Assembly: GCA_002482845.1 (NCBI GenBank)
Contig: DLGT01000103.1
Span: 62,001 to 126,000 of the forward strand
DNA length: 64,000 nt
Reading direction: 5' to 3'
DNA from: Saprospiraceae bacterium UBA7687
Lineage (GTDB): Bacteria > Bacteroidota > Bacteroidia > Chitinophagales > Saprospiraceae
A model generated the notes under the pieces. It saw nothing but the letters and a program-made list of their open reading frames with translations. It searched no databases and was not told where the DNA came from. This document shows, in pieces, positions 25,818 through 34,340 of this stretch (the first letter of the stretch is position 1; every line of letters starts with the position of its first letter). A program made the translations under genes and the position numbers.

Positions 25818-27452
25818 ATGTCATACAGAGTTGTCATTTTCATCAGCTTACTTTTCACTACAAATTATATTTCGGCACAAGATATCATTTTTGAACGCGC
25901 AGATTCTTTAAAAGGAAATCATAGTAAAGAGCGAAAATGGTGGGATGTCACTCATTATGACCTTCATGCAAGATTTGATCCTGAAAACAAAACCATTTCT
26001 GGTAAAAACAAAACATCTTATAAAGTGCTGTCTCCATATCAAACTATGCAGATAGATCTTCAAATACCTTTGATTTTGGATAGTGTCATTCAGAATAATC
26101 AGAAATGTAAATGGACACAAGAAGACGATGCCTACTTAGTCCAACTTCCTAATGAACAAATAGTTGGCGAAATGAATGAAATTACATTTTACTTTCATGG
26201 TAGTCCAAAAGTAGCCAAAATGCCACCTTGGCAAGGAGGTGTGATATGGCAAAAAGATAACAACAAAAACCCATGGATGTCTATCGCTTGTCAGGGAATG
26301 GCAGCAAGTGTTTGGTTTCCAAATAAAGACCATATGTATGATGAGCCGGATAGTGTTGCGATGTCAATTACTGCACCTGAAAATCTAGTGACTGTAGCAG
26401 GTGGTAGACTTAGATCCATAAAGACTAATCCTGATGCAACCAAAACCTATCATTGGGCAGTCGTAAACCCTATAAATAATTACAATATCATACCGTACAT
26501 TGGTAAGTATGTGAATATACAAGATACTTTTCATGGAGAAGGTGGTGTCTTGGACATCAATTATTGGGTACTTGATTACAATAAAGAAAAAGCCACAGAA
26601 CATTTCAAACAGACCAAATCGATGTTGAGATGTTTTGAATCTTGGTTTGGGAAATATCCATTTTATGAAGATGGTTACAAACTTGTTGAATCTCCGCATT
26701 TAGGTATGGAACATCAATCTGCCATTGCCTACGGCAACCGATTTAATCAAGGATATATGGGAAGGGATTTGTCAGGCACAGGTTGGGGACTGAAGTGGGA
26801 TTTCATCATCGTCCACGAATCAGGTCACGAATGGTTCGGAAATAATATTTCAGCAAGAGATGTAGCCGACAATTGGATTCATGAGGGATTTACAGCTTAT
26901 TCAGAAAATCTTTACACCGAGTATTTATTCGGAAAAACAGCAGGAGCAGAATATGTGGTCGGCACTAGAAAAGCAGTCATCAATGACAAACCCATCATAG
27001 GTCCATATGGCGTAAACAAAAATGGATCGGGCGACATGTATTATAAAGCAGCAAATATGATGCACACCATTCGGCAAATGGTCAATGACGACGTTAAATG
27101 GAAAGCTTTTTTGAGAGATATCAATAAAACATTTTGGCATAAAACAACTGATACACATGAAGTAGAAAACTACATGTCTGATTATCTTGGTATCAATCTT
27201 CAGAAGGTTTTTGACCAATATCTACGAACAACTGAGATTCCTGTTTTGGAATACGTGCAAGATAAAAAGAACCTAAAATATAGATGGAACAATAGTATTG
27301 ATGGGTTTGATATGCCTGTAGATGTGATCTCACAAGGTCAAAAAATTAAAATAAAACCATCAGAAAAATGGCAAACACTCAAACTAAAAACAGCAGATAA
27401 AATTGAAATAGATAAGAATTATTACGTCATTCCTGAACTTCAAAGTATGTAA
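25818..27452 (+). CDS. Secreted M1 family (gluzincin) metallopeptidase
   Basis: 544 residues with signal peptide MSYRVVIFISLLFTTNYISA. The N-terminal beta-sandwich is M1-like (WDVTHYDLHARFDPENKTISG). The GAMEN-equivalent is LGMEH at 295-299. The zinc motif HESGH at 333-337 is followed 18 residues later by Glu356 (HEGF), the HExxH-x18-E pattern of M1. The catalytic half ends near residue 480 and the large C-terminal helical domain of classical PepN is missing. The protein is therefore a short, exported relative that probably trims peptides in the periplasm or outside the cell. It is monocistronic. Confidence 0.88.
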   Translation: MSYRVVIFISLLFTTNYISAQDIIFERADSLKGNHSKERKWWDVTHYDLHARFDPENKTISGKNKTSYKVLSPYQTMQIDLQIPLILDSVIQNNQKCKWTQEDDAYLVQLPNEQIVGEMNEITFYFHGSPKVAKMPPWQGGVIWQKDNNKNPWMSIACQGMAASVWFPNKDHMYDEPDSVAMSITAPENLVTVAGGRLRSIKTNPDATKTYHWAVVNPINNYNIIPYIGKYVNIQDTFHGEGGVLDINYWVLDYNKEKATEHFKQTKSMLRCFESWFGKYPFYEDGYKLVESPHLGMEHQSAIAYGNRFNQGYMGRDLSGTGWGLKWDFIIVHESGHEWFGNNISARDVADNWIHEGFTAYSENLYTEYLFGKTAGAEYVVGTRKAVINDKPIIGPYGVNKNGSGDMYYKAANMMHTIRQMVNDDVKWKAFLRDINKTFWHKTTDTHEVENYMSDYLGINLQKVFDQYLRTTEIPVLEYVQDKKNLKYRWNNSIDGFDMPVDVISQGQKIKIKPSEKWQTLKLKTADKIEIDKNYYVIPELQSM

Positions 27453-27542
27453 ATAAAAAGAAAGGCATAGTTTTTGATATTAAATAAATATGTAATATTT
27501 AAAATACATATTTAGAAGATTTATCACTTAATTTTAACAATT

Positions 27543-28145
27543 ATGTTTATCAATAAAAACATCACTTTCGGTCTATTTTTATGTCTATTTGGCTTGCTCA
27601 TCACCTCATGTAGTCCTTCTACAACGACCAAAAGAAGTTCAAAATATTCAAGTGCTGAAAAGCGTGAAAAATCGAATAGACAGAAGACATCTGAAAACAA
27701 AAAATATGTCTATCATACAAAGTCAGCTTCTTCTGTCAAAAAAAGCGAAGGCAATTTGATGACAAGAGATGAAATAGTCTTAAGTGCTATGAAATATACG
27801 GGTAGAGACTATAAATCAGGTGGCAAATCTCCCGAAACAGGTTTTGATTGTAGTGGTTTTACATCATTTGTGTTCAACTTGAATGGCATTCCGATTTCTG
27901 GTTCATCTGATCAGCAAGCGAAACTGGGCAAACAAAAGTCAAAAAATAATTTATTACCAGGTGATTTGGTATTTTTTGGTAACGAAGATAGAATTTCACA
28001 TGTTGCAATCGTAGCTAGCAATAAACCTGATGAATTAGAAATAGTCCACAGCACCACATCAGCTGGTGTTAAAATAGATAACATATCAAACTCTGAATAC
28101 TGGAATTCAAGATTTCTATTTGGTGTAGATGTGATATCAAAATAA
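27543..28145 (+). CDS. NlpC/P60 family lipoprotein peptidase
   Basis: 200 residues. The lipoprotein signal ends LLITSC (Cys23). A Ser/Lys-rich linker (about 28-70) is followed by an NlpC/P60 domain. The nucleophile Cys103 is in FDCSGFTSFV, and His153 in ISHVAIV is the general base. The family cleaves within peptidoglycan stem peptides, here from the outer membrane or periplasm. The end lies 87 bases before the adk start, with a possible separate adk promoter between them. Confidence 0.88.
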   Translation: MFINKNITFGLFLCLFGLLITSCSPSTTTKRSSKYSSAEKREKSNRQKTSENKKYVYHTKSASSVKKSEGNLMTRDEIVLSAMKYTGRDYKSGGKSPETGFDCSGFTSFVFNLNGIPISGSSDQQAKLGKQKSKNNLLPGDLVFFGNEDRISHVAIVASNKPDELEIVHSTTSAGVKIDNISNSEYWNSRFLFGVDVISK

Positions 28146-28201
28146 TTTCACTTACATGAAACTATTATTAAAAAAATGAAGTTTTTTAATTGGTTAATAA
28201 G

Positions 28202-28209
28202 TATCTTTA
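28202..28209 (+). promoter_or_regulatory. Possible -7 box of adk
   Basis: TAtcTTTA, one mismatch from consensus, 23 bases before ATG 28233. It lies inside a 19-codon in-frame extension, which argues that the extension is not translated. Confidence 0.3.
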
Positions 28210-28232
28210 CACCTCAACGTAGCAAAAACAAA

Positions 28233-28805
28233 ATGTTAAATCTAATTTTATTCGGTCCTCCAGGATCGGGCAAAGGTACCCAAGCTGAGTACCTAATCAA
28301 AGAATATGAAATCCTTCACATCTCTACAGGTGATTTATTCCGATATGAAATGGGTAATAATACCGAACTAGGACTAAAAGCCAAAGAATATATGGCCAAA
28401 GGAGAATTGGTACCTGATGAGGTTACCATTGGTATGCTAAAAAATAAAGTCAATGCTAATCCCGAAGCTAAGGGTATCATCTTTGATGGTTTTCCACGTA
28501 CTATCCCACAGGCAGAAGCGCTTGATGCATTCTTAGCAGAAAAAGATACTGAAGTTTCAGCTTTGATTGCCATGGATGTTCCTGAAGAAGAGCTTGTTAA
28601 ACGTCTACTAGGTAGAGGTGAGTCTTCAGGCAGAGCTGATGATATGGATGAAAACATCATAAGAAATAGAATTGCGGTGTATAATTCTGAGACAGCACCA
28701 GTTTTCGAATATTATAAATCCAAGAATAAATCCAAACTTATCCCTGGTACAGGAAGTAAGGATGAGATATTCAATCGATTGACAACTGTAATTAACGACT
28801 TATAA
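28233..28805 (+). CDS. adk: Adenylate kinase
   Basis: 190 residues from ATG 28233, the usual Bacteroidota length. The frame is open to an ATG at 28176, but the extra 19 residues are atypical and overlap a -7-like box. The P-loop is LFGPPGSGKGTQ. The NMP-binding stretch is ISTGDLFRYE, and FDGFPRTIPQAEALD is the family signature. The lid is the short form (LLGRGESSGRADDMDE) without zinc cysteines. It interconverts ATP+AMP and 2 ADP in the cytosol. It is followed by obgE, a pairing common in this phylum. Confidence 0.95.
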   Translation: MLNLILFGPPGSGKGTQAEYLIKEYEILHISTGDLFRYEMGNNTELGLKAKEYMAKGELVPDEVTIGMLKNKVNANPEAKGIIFDGFPRTIPQAEALDAFLAEKDTEVSALIAMDVPEEELVKRLLGRGESSGRADDMDENIIRNRIAVYNSETAPVFEYYKSKNKSKLIPGTGSKDEIFNRLTTVINDL

Positions 28806-28806
28806 A

Positions 28807-28838
28807 TTTCATTTAAGCGTTATTTAGCTTTACATTTG
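28807..28838 (+). promoter_or_regulatory. Promoter of obgE
   Basis: TTTC at 28807-28810 (one mismatch to TTTG), a 20-base spacer, then the perfect -7 box TAcaTTTG at 28831-28838. The TTG start follows 25 bases later. Confidence 0.5.
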
Positions 28839-28863
28839 TCATTTTCACATAAAAATAAACATT

Positions 28864-29865
28864 TTGGCTGAACAGAATTTTGTAGATTACGTAAAAATTT
28901 GTTGCAGGTCTGGAGCCGGTGGCGCTGGATCTTCTCACTTTTTCCGTGATAAGATGAATAGTATGGGCGGACCAGATGGTGGAGATGGTGGTCGTGGAGG
29001 ACATATTATATTAAGAGGAAACTCTAATGTATGGACACTTTTAGCTTTAAAATACAAAAAACACGTCATAGCAACTCCAGGAATGCCTGGTACTGGTAAT
29101 CAAAGTACTGGTGCTAGTGGAAAAGACGTCATCCTTGATGTACCACTGGGTACGGTAGCAAAAGATTTTGAAACAGGTCGAATAGAATTTGAAATCACTT
29201 CACACGACGAAACAAGAATCCTTGCTAAAGGAGGTCGTGGTGGTTTAGGTAACGCACATTTTAAATCTGCCACTAATCAAACACCTGAATACTCCCAAAC
29301 AGGCGAAGCTGGGGAAGAAGTTTGGAAAGTACTTGAATTAAAAGTCCTTGCAGATGTCGGTTTGGTAGGATTCCCAAATGCTGGCAAATCAAGTCTTTTG
29401 GCTACCATCACAGCAGCAAAACCAGAAGTAGCCAGTTATCCATTCACTACGCTTATACCTAACCTTGGAATTGTAAAATACAGAGACCATAAGTCATTCA
29501 TCATGGCAGATATCCCGGGTATCATCGAAAATGCCCATGAAGGTAAAGGTTTGGGACTCAGATTCTTAAGACACATAGAGCGTAATTCAGTTTTGCTTTT
29601 TATGGTTCCAATAGATGCGGAAGATATCAGCAAAGAATACGACATTTTGCTTAATGAGTTAAAAATGTACAATCCCGAACTTGTAGATAAACCACGCATG
29701 CTGGCTATTACAAAAATAGATTTAGTAGACGATGAACTCAGAAAACTAATCGAAAAAGAAATGAAAGTAGATATACCATATTATTTTATATCTTCTGTCG
29801 CCGAAAAAGGTCTTACTGAGCTAAAAGATGCGCTCTGGATCATGATGAATAAAGAAAAAGATTAA
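28864..29865 (+). CDS. obgE: GTPase Obg/CgtA, ribosome assembly
   Basis: 333 residues from a TTG start at 28864. No in-frame ATG occurs before the conserved N-terminus NFVDYVKICCRSGAGG, so TTG is required. The glycine-rich Obg fold covers residues 1-158. The G domain has G1 at 169-177 (GFPNAGKSS), G2 (YPFTTL), G3 (DIPGIIENAHEGKGLG) and G4 (ITKID). The variable OCT tail seen in some phyla is absent, as usual here. This is an essential late-stage 50S assembly and stress GTPase. It converges on pepA with a 4-base gap and no terminator between. Confidence 0.95.
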   Translation: MAEQNFVDYVKICCRSGAGGAGSSHFFRDKMNSMGGPDGGDGGRGGHIILRGNSNVWTLLALKYKKHVIATPGMPGTGNQSTGASGKDVILDVPLGTVAKDFETGRIEFEITSHDETRILAKGGRGGLGNAHFKSATNQTPEYSQTGEAGEEVWKVLELKVLADVGLVGFPNAGKSSLLATITAAKPEVASYPFTTLIPNLGIVKYRDHKSFIMADIPGIIENAHEGKGLGLRFLRHIERNSVLLFMVPIDAEDISKEYDILLNELKMYNPELVDKPRMLAITKIDLVDDELRKLIEKEMKVDIPYYFISSVAEKGLTELKDALWIMMNKEKD

Positions 29866-29869
29866 TATC

Positions 29870-31306
29870 TTACTTCTTGTTTATCAGCATATTCATATAA
29901 GTATACAATAATCTCACACCATAACCTGTAGCAGTACGCATTTTGGCGAACTCACTATCAGAAAAAGCAACTCCAGCTATATCAATATGTGCCCATTTAG
30001 GATGTTCCGAAGTAAAAGCTTCCAGAAACTTTGCCGCTGTAATTGCTCCAGCCACTGGTTTGCCACTGAAATTCTTTATATCTGCAATGTCAGAATGCAT
30101 ATCTGGTGCATAATCATCCCACAATGGTAGGCGCCATACACGTTCGTGCACTGACTCTCCGGCAGCTGTAAGATCATTAGCCATTTCATCACTATGCGTA
30201 AAAATTCCAGATGTGCTATATCCCAATGCAGCAATACAATTACCAGTAAGTGTGGCAAGATCGACTAAAAACATAGGATTATAATTTTTTAGAATATAGG
30301 CTAGCCCATCAGCAAGAACTACCCTACCCTCTGCGTCAGTATCTATAATCTCAATAGATTTTCCACTATAAGAATTTATTACATCTCCAGGTCGGTAACT
30401 ATTCGCATCCACACTATTTTCAGCGGCTGGTATAACTCCTACTAAATGTATATCAAGCTTTAATTTTGCAGCTAATTCTACCGCACCAATAACTGCCGCA
30501 GCGCCACCCATATCGCTTTTCATGTAACCCATGTTGGTCGAAGGCTTGATAGAAAGTCCTCCGGTATCAAATGTAATTCCTTTTCCTACAAGTCCCAATT
30601 TCGGTGTCTTCGAATTACTACCTTTGGGTTTATACTCCATTATAATAAGGACTGGTGGGTTGGCACTACCTTGACCTACAGCAGTTAATGCATCCAAACC
30701 ATTCTTCTTTAATTCTTTTGCATCCATGACTTTCACATCATATCCAAACTCTTTTCCTGACGCAACTACATGTTTTCCAAGATATTGTGGTGTTTTTACG
30801 TTAGGTGGTAAATCCACTAAATGCATCGATCTAAGTTGTGTCTCAGCTATTTTTAATCCAAGTTCCGCTATTTTTACCCTCGATTTTGAAATCACAATAT
30901 TTATTTCTGGCTCTACATATTTATCACCATTCGTCTTATAAATACCATGATTAATCAAACCCAACCTAGCTCCCAAAACAACATTAACTATTTGGTCATC
31001 AGTTAAATTGTCTGTTATGATGTCTAGCACCATATCTTTTTTGGCACGTTGCTGATACACAAAACTTCTATAAAAAGTGTATGATTTTGCATGATCTTTC
31101 TCTTCACCTAAACCTAAGATATGAACTCTTTGATTTTTTTCAGGATGTAGAAAACTGGTCAAATCCTTGCCATTAGTTTTAACGTCTATATCATATTTTA
31201 ATCCACCGTATTCTTTAATAAGTTGGCGGTCTACTTTATCTTTTACAAATGCTATTAATATTGTATTGGCCTTTTTTGATGGCGTAGATTTAAATTGTAG
31301 TGGCAT
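29870..31306 (-). CDS. pepA: Leucyl aminopeptidase, M17 family
   Basis: 478 residues. The C-terminal catalytic domain carries the M17 metal motifs: LVGKGITFDTGGLSIKPS, MKSDMGGAAAV and DTDAEGRVVLADGL. In the last, Asp replaces the usual Asn before TDAEGR; that residue is not a metal ligand. The Lys/Arg catalytic pair is present. It is a cytosolic di-metal exopeptidase, normally hexameric. It lies 10 bases after the esterase gene (same strand) and is probably co-transcribed with it. Symbol assigned by family only. Confidence 0.88.
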   Translation of the reverse strand: MPLQFKSTPSKKANTILIAFVKDKVDRQLIKEYGGLKYDIDVKTNGKDLTSFLHPEKNQRVHILGLGEEKDHAKSYTFYRSFVYQQRAKKDMVLDIITDNLTDDQIVNVVLGARLGLINHGIYKTNGDKYVEPEINIVISKSRVKIAELGLKIAETQLRSMHLVDLPPNVKTPQYLGKHVVASGKEFGYDVKVMDAKELKKNGLDALTAVGQGSANPPVLIIMEYKPKGSNSKTPKLGLVGKGITFDTGGLSIKPSTNMGYMKSDMGGAAAVIGAVELAAKLKLDIHLVGVIPAAENSVDANSYRPGDVINSYSGKSIEIIDTDAEGRVVLADGLAYILKNYNPMFLVDLATLTGNCIAALGYSTSGIFTHSDEMANDLTAAGESVHERVWRLPLWDDYAPDMHSDIADIKNFSGKPVAGAITAAKFLEAFTSEHPKWAHIDIAGVAFSDSEFAKMRTATGYGVRLLYTYMNMLINKK

Positions 31307-31316
31307 TATTATATTT

Positions 31317-32084
31317 TTAATATTTATTGTAGTATAGCCATTTTAAGGCAAGCGGAAATTGCTCTCCCCAATGTATTTCTTTGTGTTGTCCTGTAGGATT
31401 ATGCGAAAATATGATGTCAAAATCATCGAACTTTCTTTTTTCTTGAAGGATATTTTCCAATCTCAGGACTTGACCATAATGATTAGCACTTTCCATACCA
31501 CCTGCATACAAGTATATATTTGTAGGACCAGCTGGTTTAAAGTCTTTTGCCATTTCATAAATCTCTTCAGAAATCCAGAGACTTGGCGAAAAAATCATCA
31601 TATTGCCAAATATTTCAGGGTATTTAAAGCCAGCATAAAGACTTATCAGGCCACCGAGACTGCTCCCACCGATACCAGTAGAACATCTGTCTCGTAAAAC
31701 TCTGTACCTATTATCTATCATTGGTTTAAGGTCGTCAAGCATAAACTTCAGATACAAATGACCTTCAGCATCCGTATATCTAGGTGTAGAATATGGTAAA
31801 TATTCTTGTATACGCAAAGTACCACCATGATCTATTGCCACTATAATCACATCGCCAAGTCCGCGACTAGCCATCATATCTAACGTTTTATCTACTCCCC
31901 AATTTCCATAAGGTGCGTACTCGTCAAATAGATTTTGCCCATCATGAAGGTATAAAACTGGATATTTTTTATCTGTCTGATAATAGTCATGAGGCAACAA
32001 CACTGAAATACGGCGTTTGCGGCCAAGTTGCGGAATTTCGTATTCCTCATCAAGAATCTCTATTCTTGGATAATAAGATTTCAT
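31317..32084 (-). CDS. Esterase D/enterochelin-esterase-like alpha/beta hydrolase
   Basis: 255 residues from ATG 32084. Upstream in-frame starts at 32099 (ATG) and 32108 (TTG) lie on or beside the -7 box, so they are less likely. The fold markers are KYPVLYLHDGQNLFDE (strand and oxyanion region), the nucleophile elbow GGSSLGG with Ser142, and a late His in GQHKEIHWGEQFP. This matches the putative esterase (Esterase D / Fes-like) family. It is cytosolic, since no signal peptide is present. The substrate is unknown. It precedes pepA by 10 bases. Confidence 0.8.
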   Translation of the reverse strand: MKSYYPRIEILDEEYEIPQLGRKRRISVLLPHDYYQTDKKYPVLYLHDGQNLFDEYAPYGNWGVDKTLDMMASRGLGDVIIVAIDHGGTLRIQEYLPYSTPRYTDAEGHLYLKFMLDDLKPMIDNRYRVLRDRCSTGIGGSSLGGLISLYAGFKYPEIFGNMMIFSPSLWISEEIYEMAKDFKPAGPTNIYLYAGGMESANHYGQVLRLENILQEKRKFDDFDIIFSHNPTGQHKEIHWGEQFPLALKWLYYNKY

Positions 32085-32105
32085 TAACTCTCCTGTCATA
32101 GGTGA

Positions 32106-32113
32106 CAAAAGTA
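32106..32113 (-). promoter_or_regulatory. -7 box of the esterase-pepA transcript
   Basis: On the minus strand TActTTTG, a perfect -7 match. It overlaps the farthest possible TTG start (32108), which excludes that start. Confidence 0.4.
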
Positions 32114-32279
32114 TATCTTTTTTTAAAAAAAATGTACGCTCAGGAGATTTTTGTCATAATTTTGAGCAATTTGAGACTAATTTAGAATAAATCAATCAAA
32201 AATGATGATTAAATTTATGGTATAAACTCAAAAACAACTTTTTTTATGGAAAAGATTATCAAAATATATTATAAGTTTA

Positions 32280-32287
32280 TATCTTTG
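32280..32287 (+). promoter_or_regulatory. -7 box of the DUF177-rpmF operon
   Basis: TAtcTTTG, a perfect -7 match, 28 bases before the ATG at 32316. No -33 TTTG at the usual distance. Confidence 0.5.
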
Positions 32288-32315
32288 CACTCCATTTAGA
32301 AAAAGTTCTTTTGAT

Positions 32316-32843
32316 ATGAGTATTTTGGAGCATTTTTCGGTACCTTACATTGGCATAAAAGATGGTTTACATCAATTCCAGTTTAAGGCTGACAGCAGCT
32401 TTTTTGCATTGTTTGAAAACTCCCCTATTATTGAAGGAGATTTTGATATCCATGTTAACCTTGACAAAAGATCAGGATTGAGCGAGTTGGATTTTGATAT
32501 TAATGGTCATGTTAGTGCTTTGTGCGACAGATGCCTAGCAGATATCAGATTACCAGTGAATGCCAAAAACCATATACTTGTAAAAGTTAGTAATAAAATA
32601 TCAGAAGATGACGAAGTAATCTTTATAAAGGAAGATCATTCACATCTTGATTTATCTCAAATCATATACGAATTCATAGTTTTGGCCTTGCCGCTAATGA
32701 ATATTTATGATTGTGAAAACGAAGAACCTCGTAAATGTGACATGAATGTGCTTAAAAAGTTAAGTGAAGATGTCAAAATAGATACAGAACCAACGATAAA
32801 CAAAATCTGGGAAAATCTTAAGGATATAAACCTAGATGAGTAA
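32316..32843 (+). CDS. DUF177 (YceD-like) protein linked to 23S rRNA/ribosome maturation
   Basis: 175 residues. The conserved DUF177 core holds SALCDRCLADIRLPV and, later, YDCENEEPRKCDM, a four-cysteine pattern that may bind a metal. The gene directly precedes rpmF (39-base gap), the classic context of this family. In other bacteria YceD proteins affect 23S rRNA levels or large-subunit assembly. It is cytosolic, with no signal peptide. Confidence 0.88.
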   Translation: MSILEHFSVPYIGIKDGLHQFQFKADSSFFALFENSPIIEGDFDIHVNLDKRSGLSELDFDINGHVSALCDRCLADIRLPVNAKNHILVKVSNKISEDDEVIFIKEDHSHLDLSQIIYEFIVLALPLMNIYDCENEEPRKCDMNVLKKLSEDVKIDTEPTINKIWENLKDINLDE

Positions 32844-32882
32844 TTTTAAATAAAGATTGATAATCATATAAATTTTTGAAAA

Positions 32883-33083
32883 ATGGCACATCCTAAGAGT
32901 AGGGTCTCTAAATCAAGGAAAAACAAAAGAAGAACGCACCATAAAGCGGTCATTCCTCAATTGGCAATTTGTAAAACAACAGGCGAACCACACCTTATGC
33001 ACAGAGCATACTGGCACGAAGGTAGCATGTTTTACAAAGGAAAAGTAGTAATCCAAGCTAAAGAAGTAGAAGAAGTAGAATAA
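32883..33083 (+). CDS. rpmF: 50S ribosomal protein L32
   Basis: 66 residues. The conserved start MAHPKSRVSKSRKNKRRTHH and the core AICKTTGEPHLMHRAYW are clear. Only one Cys is present, so this is the zinc-free (C-minus) form, which is normal in this phylum. The acidic tail EEVEEVE closes it. It is a structural protein of the large subunit, cotranscribed with the DUF177 gene and ended by a hairpin terminator. Confidence 0.96.
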   Translation: MAHPKSRVSKSRKNKRRTHHKAVIPQLAICKTTGEPHLMHRAYWHEGSMFYKGKVVIQAKEVEEVE

Positions 33084-33107
33084 TTTATTCTTTTCAAAAA
33101 AGTATAT

Positions 33108-33145
33108 AGAGCTCCCTTGTTTAACAACTTGCGGAGCTTTCTTTG
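33108..33145 (+). terminator. Terminator after rpmF
   Basis: AGAGCTCC pairs with GGAGCTTT (one G-T pair), with an inner TTGTT/AACAA, followed by CTTTG. Confidence 0.6.
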
Positions 33146-33219
33146 TTATATTATTGCAAAATAAAATTGCTAATAGTCACACAAAAATTCAAAAAGTTAA
33201 TTCAAAAGCATTTACAAAT

Positions 33220-33600
33220 ATGAAAACCATCATTAATAGCCCTAAAGCACCAGCACCAGTAGGACCTTATAATCATTCTGTACTAGCCAATGGCACCTTA
33301 TATATGTCAGGTCAAATTGCTATCAATCATGCTGAGGGCAAACTTATAACAGACACCATCGAAGCTGAAACGCACCAAGTCATGAAAAATATTGGATATA
33401 TCCTAGATGAAGCAGGTATGACTTATGAAAATATAGTAAAATGCAGTGTTTTTGTATCTGATATGGAAATGTATGGACGTATTAATGACGTGTATGCATC
33501 ATACTTTAATGACGATACCGCACCTGCGAGAGAATTGGTAGAAGTAGCAAACTTACCTAAGTACGTAAACGTCGAGATAAGCTGTATTGCAATAAAATAG
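33220..33600 (+). CDS. ridA: RidA family enamine/imine deaminase
   Basis: 126 residues from ATG 33220. An in-frame TTG at 33154 would add 22 non-conserved residues and sits beside the rpmF terminator. The RidA pattern is complete: APAPVGPYNHSVLANGTLYMSGQIA, VKCSVFVSDM, Arg in APARELVEVANLPK, and the terminal VEISCIA. RidA hydrolyses reactive 2-aminoacrylate formed by PLP enzymes. It acts as a cytosolic trimer. The next gene starts 15 bases on. Confidence 0.9.
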   Translation: MKTIINSPKAPAPVGPYNHSVLANGTLYMSGQIAINHAEGKLITDTIEAETHQVMKNIGYILDEAGMTYENIVKCSVFVSDMEMYGRINDVYASYFNDDTAPARELVEVANLPKYVNVEISCIAIK

Positions 33601-33615
33601 ATTTAAAATATCATA

Positions 33616-34197
33616 ATGCCAGTCAACTTAGACGCAAATTTCTGGAATCAAAAGTATTTAAATGATGATACTCCATGGAGTATAAGAAAAGCATCTCCAC
33701 CATTGACTGACTATATTGATCAATTAAAAGATAAATCGATAAAAATTTTAATTCCTGGAGCTGGACATGCACATGAAGTAAACTTTCTATTAGAAAAAGG
33801 ATTTAAAAACATTACAATCTGTGACCTTTCAAAAATTGCTATTTCAAAACTAAAAAACGTTGTACCAAAAGATAGCGTAAAGCTTGTAACTGGAGATTTT
33901 TTTGACTTGAAAGGGCAATATGATCTCATTTTAGAGCAAACATTCTTTTGTGCCTTGGATCCGTCATTGCGCAAAAATTATATAAATAAGACATATGAAC
34001 TATTAAATGATGGCGGTAAAATTGCTGGAGTGCTGTTTGACAGGATTTTTGAGCAAAATGGACCGCCTTTTGGTGGTACCAAAGAAGAATATGAAAAATT
34101 ATTCTTAGGAAAATTTAATATTCAAAAAATGGAAAAATGCTATAATTCTATTGGTCCGAGACATGGATATGAGTTGTTTTTTATATGTGTTCGATGA
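33616..34197 (+). CDS. TPMT-like SAM-dependent methyltransferase
   Basis: 193 residues. The N-terminus NFWNQKYLNDDTPWSIRKASPPL is the thiopurine/thiol methyltransferase family entry. SAM motif I is ILIPGAGHAHEVNFLLEKGF, motif II includes LILEQTFFCALDP, and the family tail has GPPFGGTKEEYEKLF and IGPRHGYE. Relatives methylate thiol, halide or metalloid acceptors; the substrate here is unknown. It lies 15 bases after ridA and is probably co-transcribed. Confidence 0.88.
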   Translation: MPVNLDANFWNQKYLNDDTPWSIRKASPPLTDYIDQLKDKSIKILIPGAGHAHEVNFLLEKGFKNITICDLSKIAISKLKNVVPKDSVKLVTGDFFDLKGQYDLILEQTFFCALDPSLRKNYINKTYELLNDGGKIAGVLFDRIFEQNGPPFGGTKEEYEKLFLGKFNIQKMEKCYNSIGPRHGYELFFICVR

Positions 34198-34260
34198 AGT
34201 TTTAGAAAATATTTAACACATTTTTTTTTGGATATATAAGTTTACTAGTCTATCTTGCGC

Positions 34261-34273
34261 TGTCTTTAAGACA
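34261..34273. promoter_or_regulatory. 13-bp palindrome upstream of an M23 gene
   Basis: TGTCTT-T-AAGACA is a perfect palindrome around a central T, 68 bases before the ATG at 34341. It could be an operator, but no cognate regulator is evident. Confidence 0.2.
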
Positions 34274-34340
34274 ATCAGAGAATTTTAATATTTAATTTAC
34301 ACCGTAAACCGTCTTCATTTTGAACCTTACACCATTAAAA

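Noticed and set aside
28176..28232. 19-residue N-terminal extension of adenylate kinase
   Set aside because: Non-conserved and overlaps a -7-like box; family members start at the internal ATG.
30300..30370. Asp in place of Asn in the NTDAEGR motif of the M17 peptidase as a sign of inactivity
   Set aside because: The metal-binding Asp and Glu are intact and the changed residue is not a ligand.
32883..33083. Missing zinc cysteines in L32 as an anomaly
   Set aside because: The zinc-free form of L32 is normal in this phylum.
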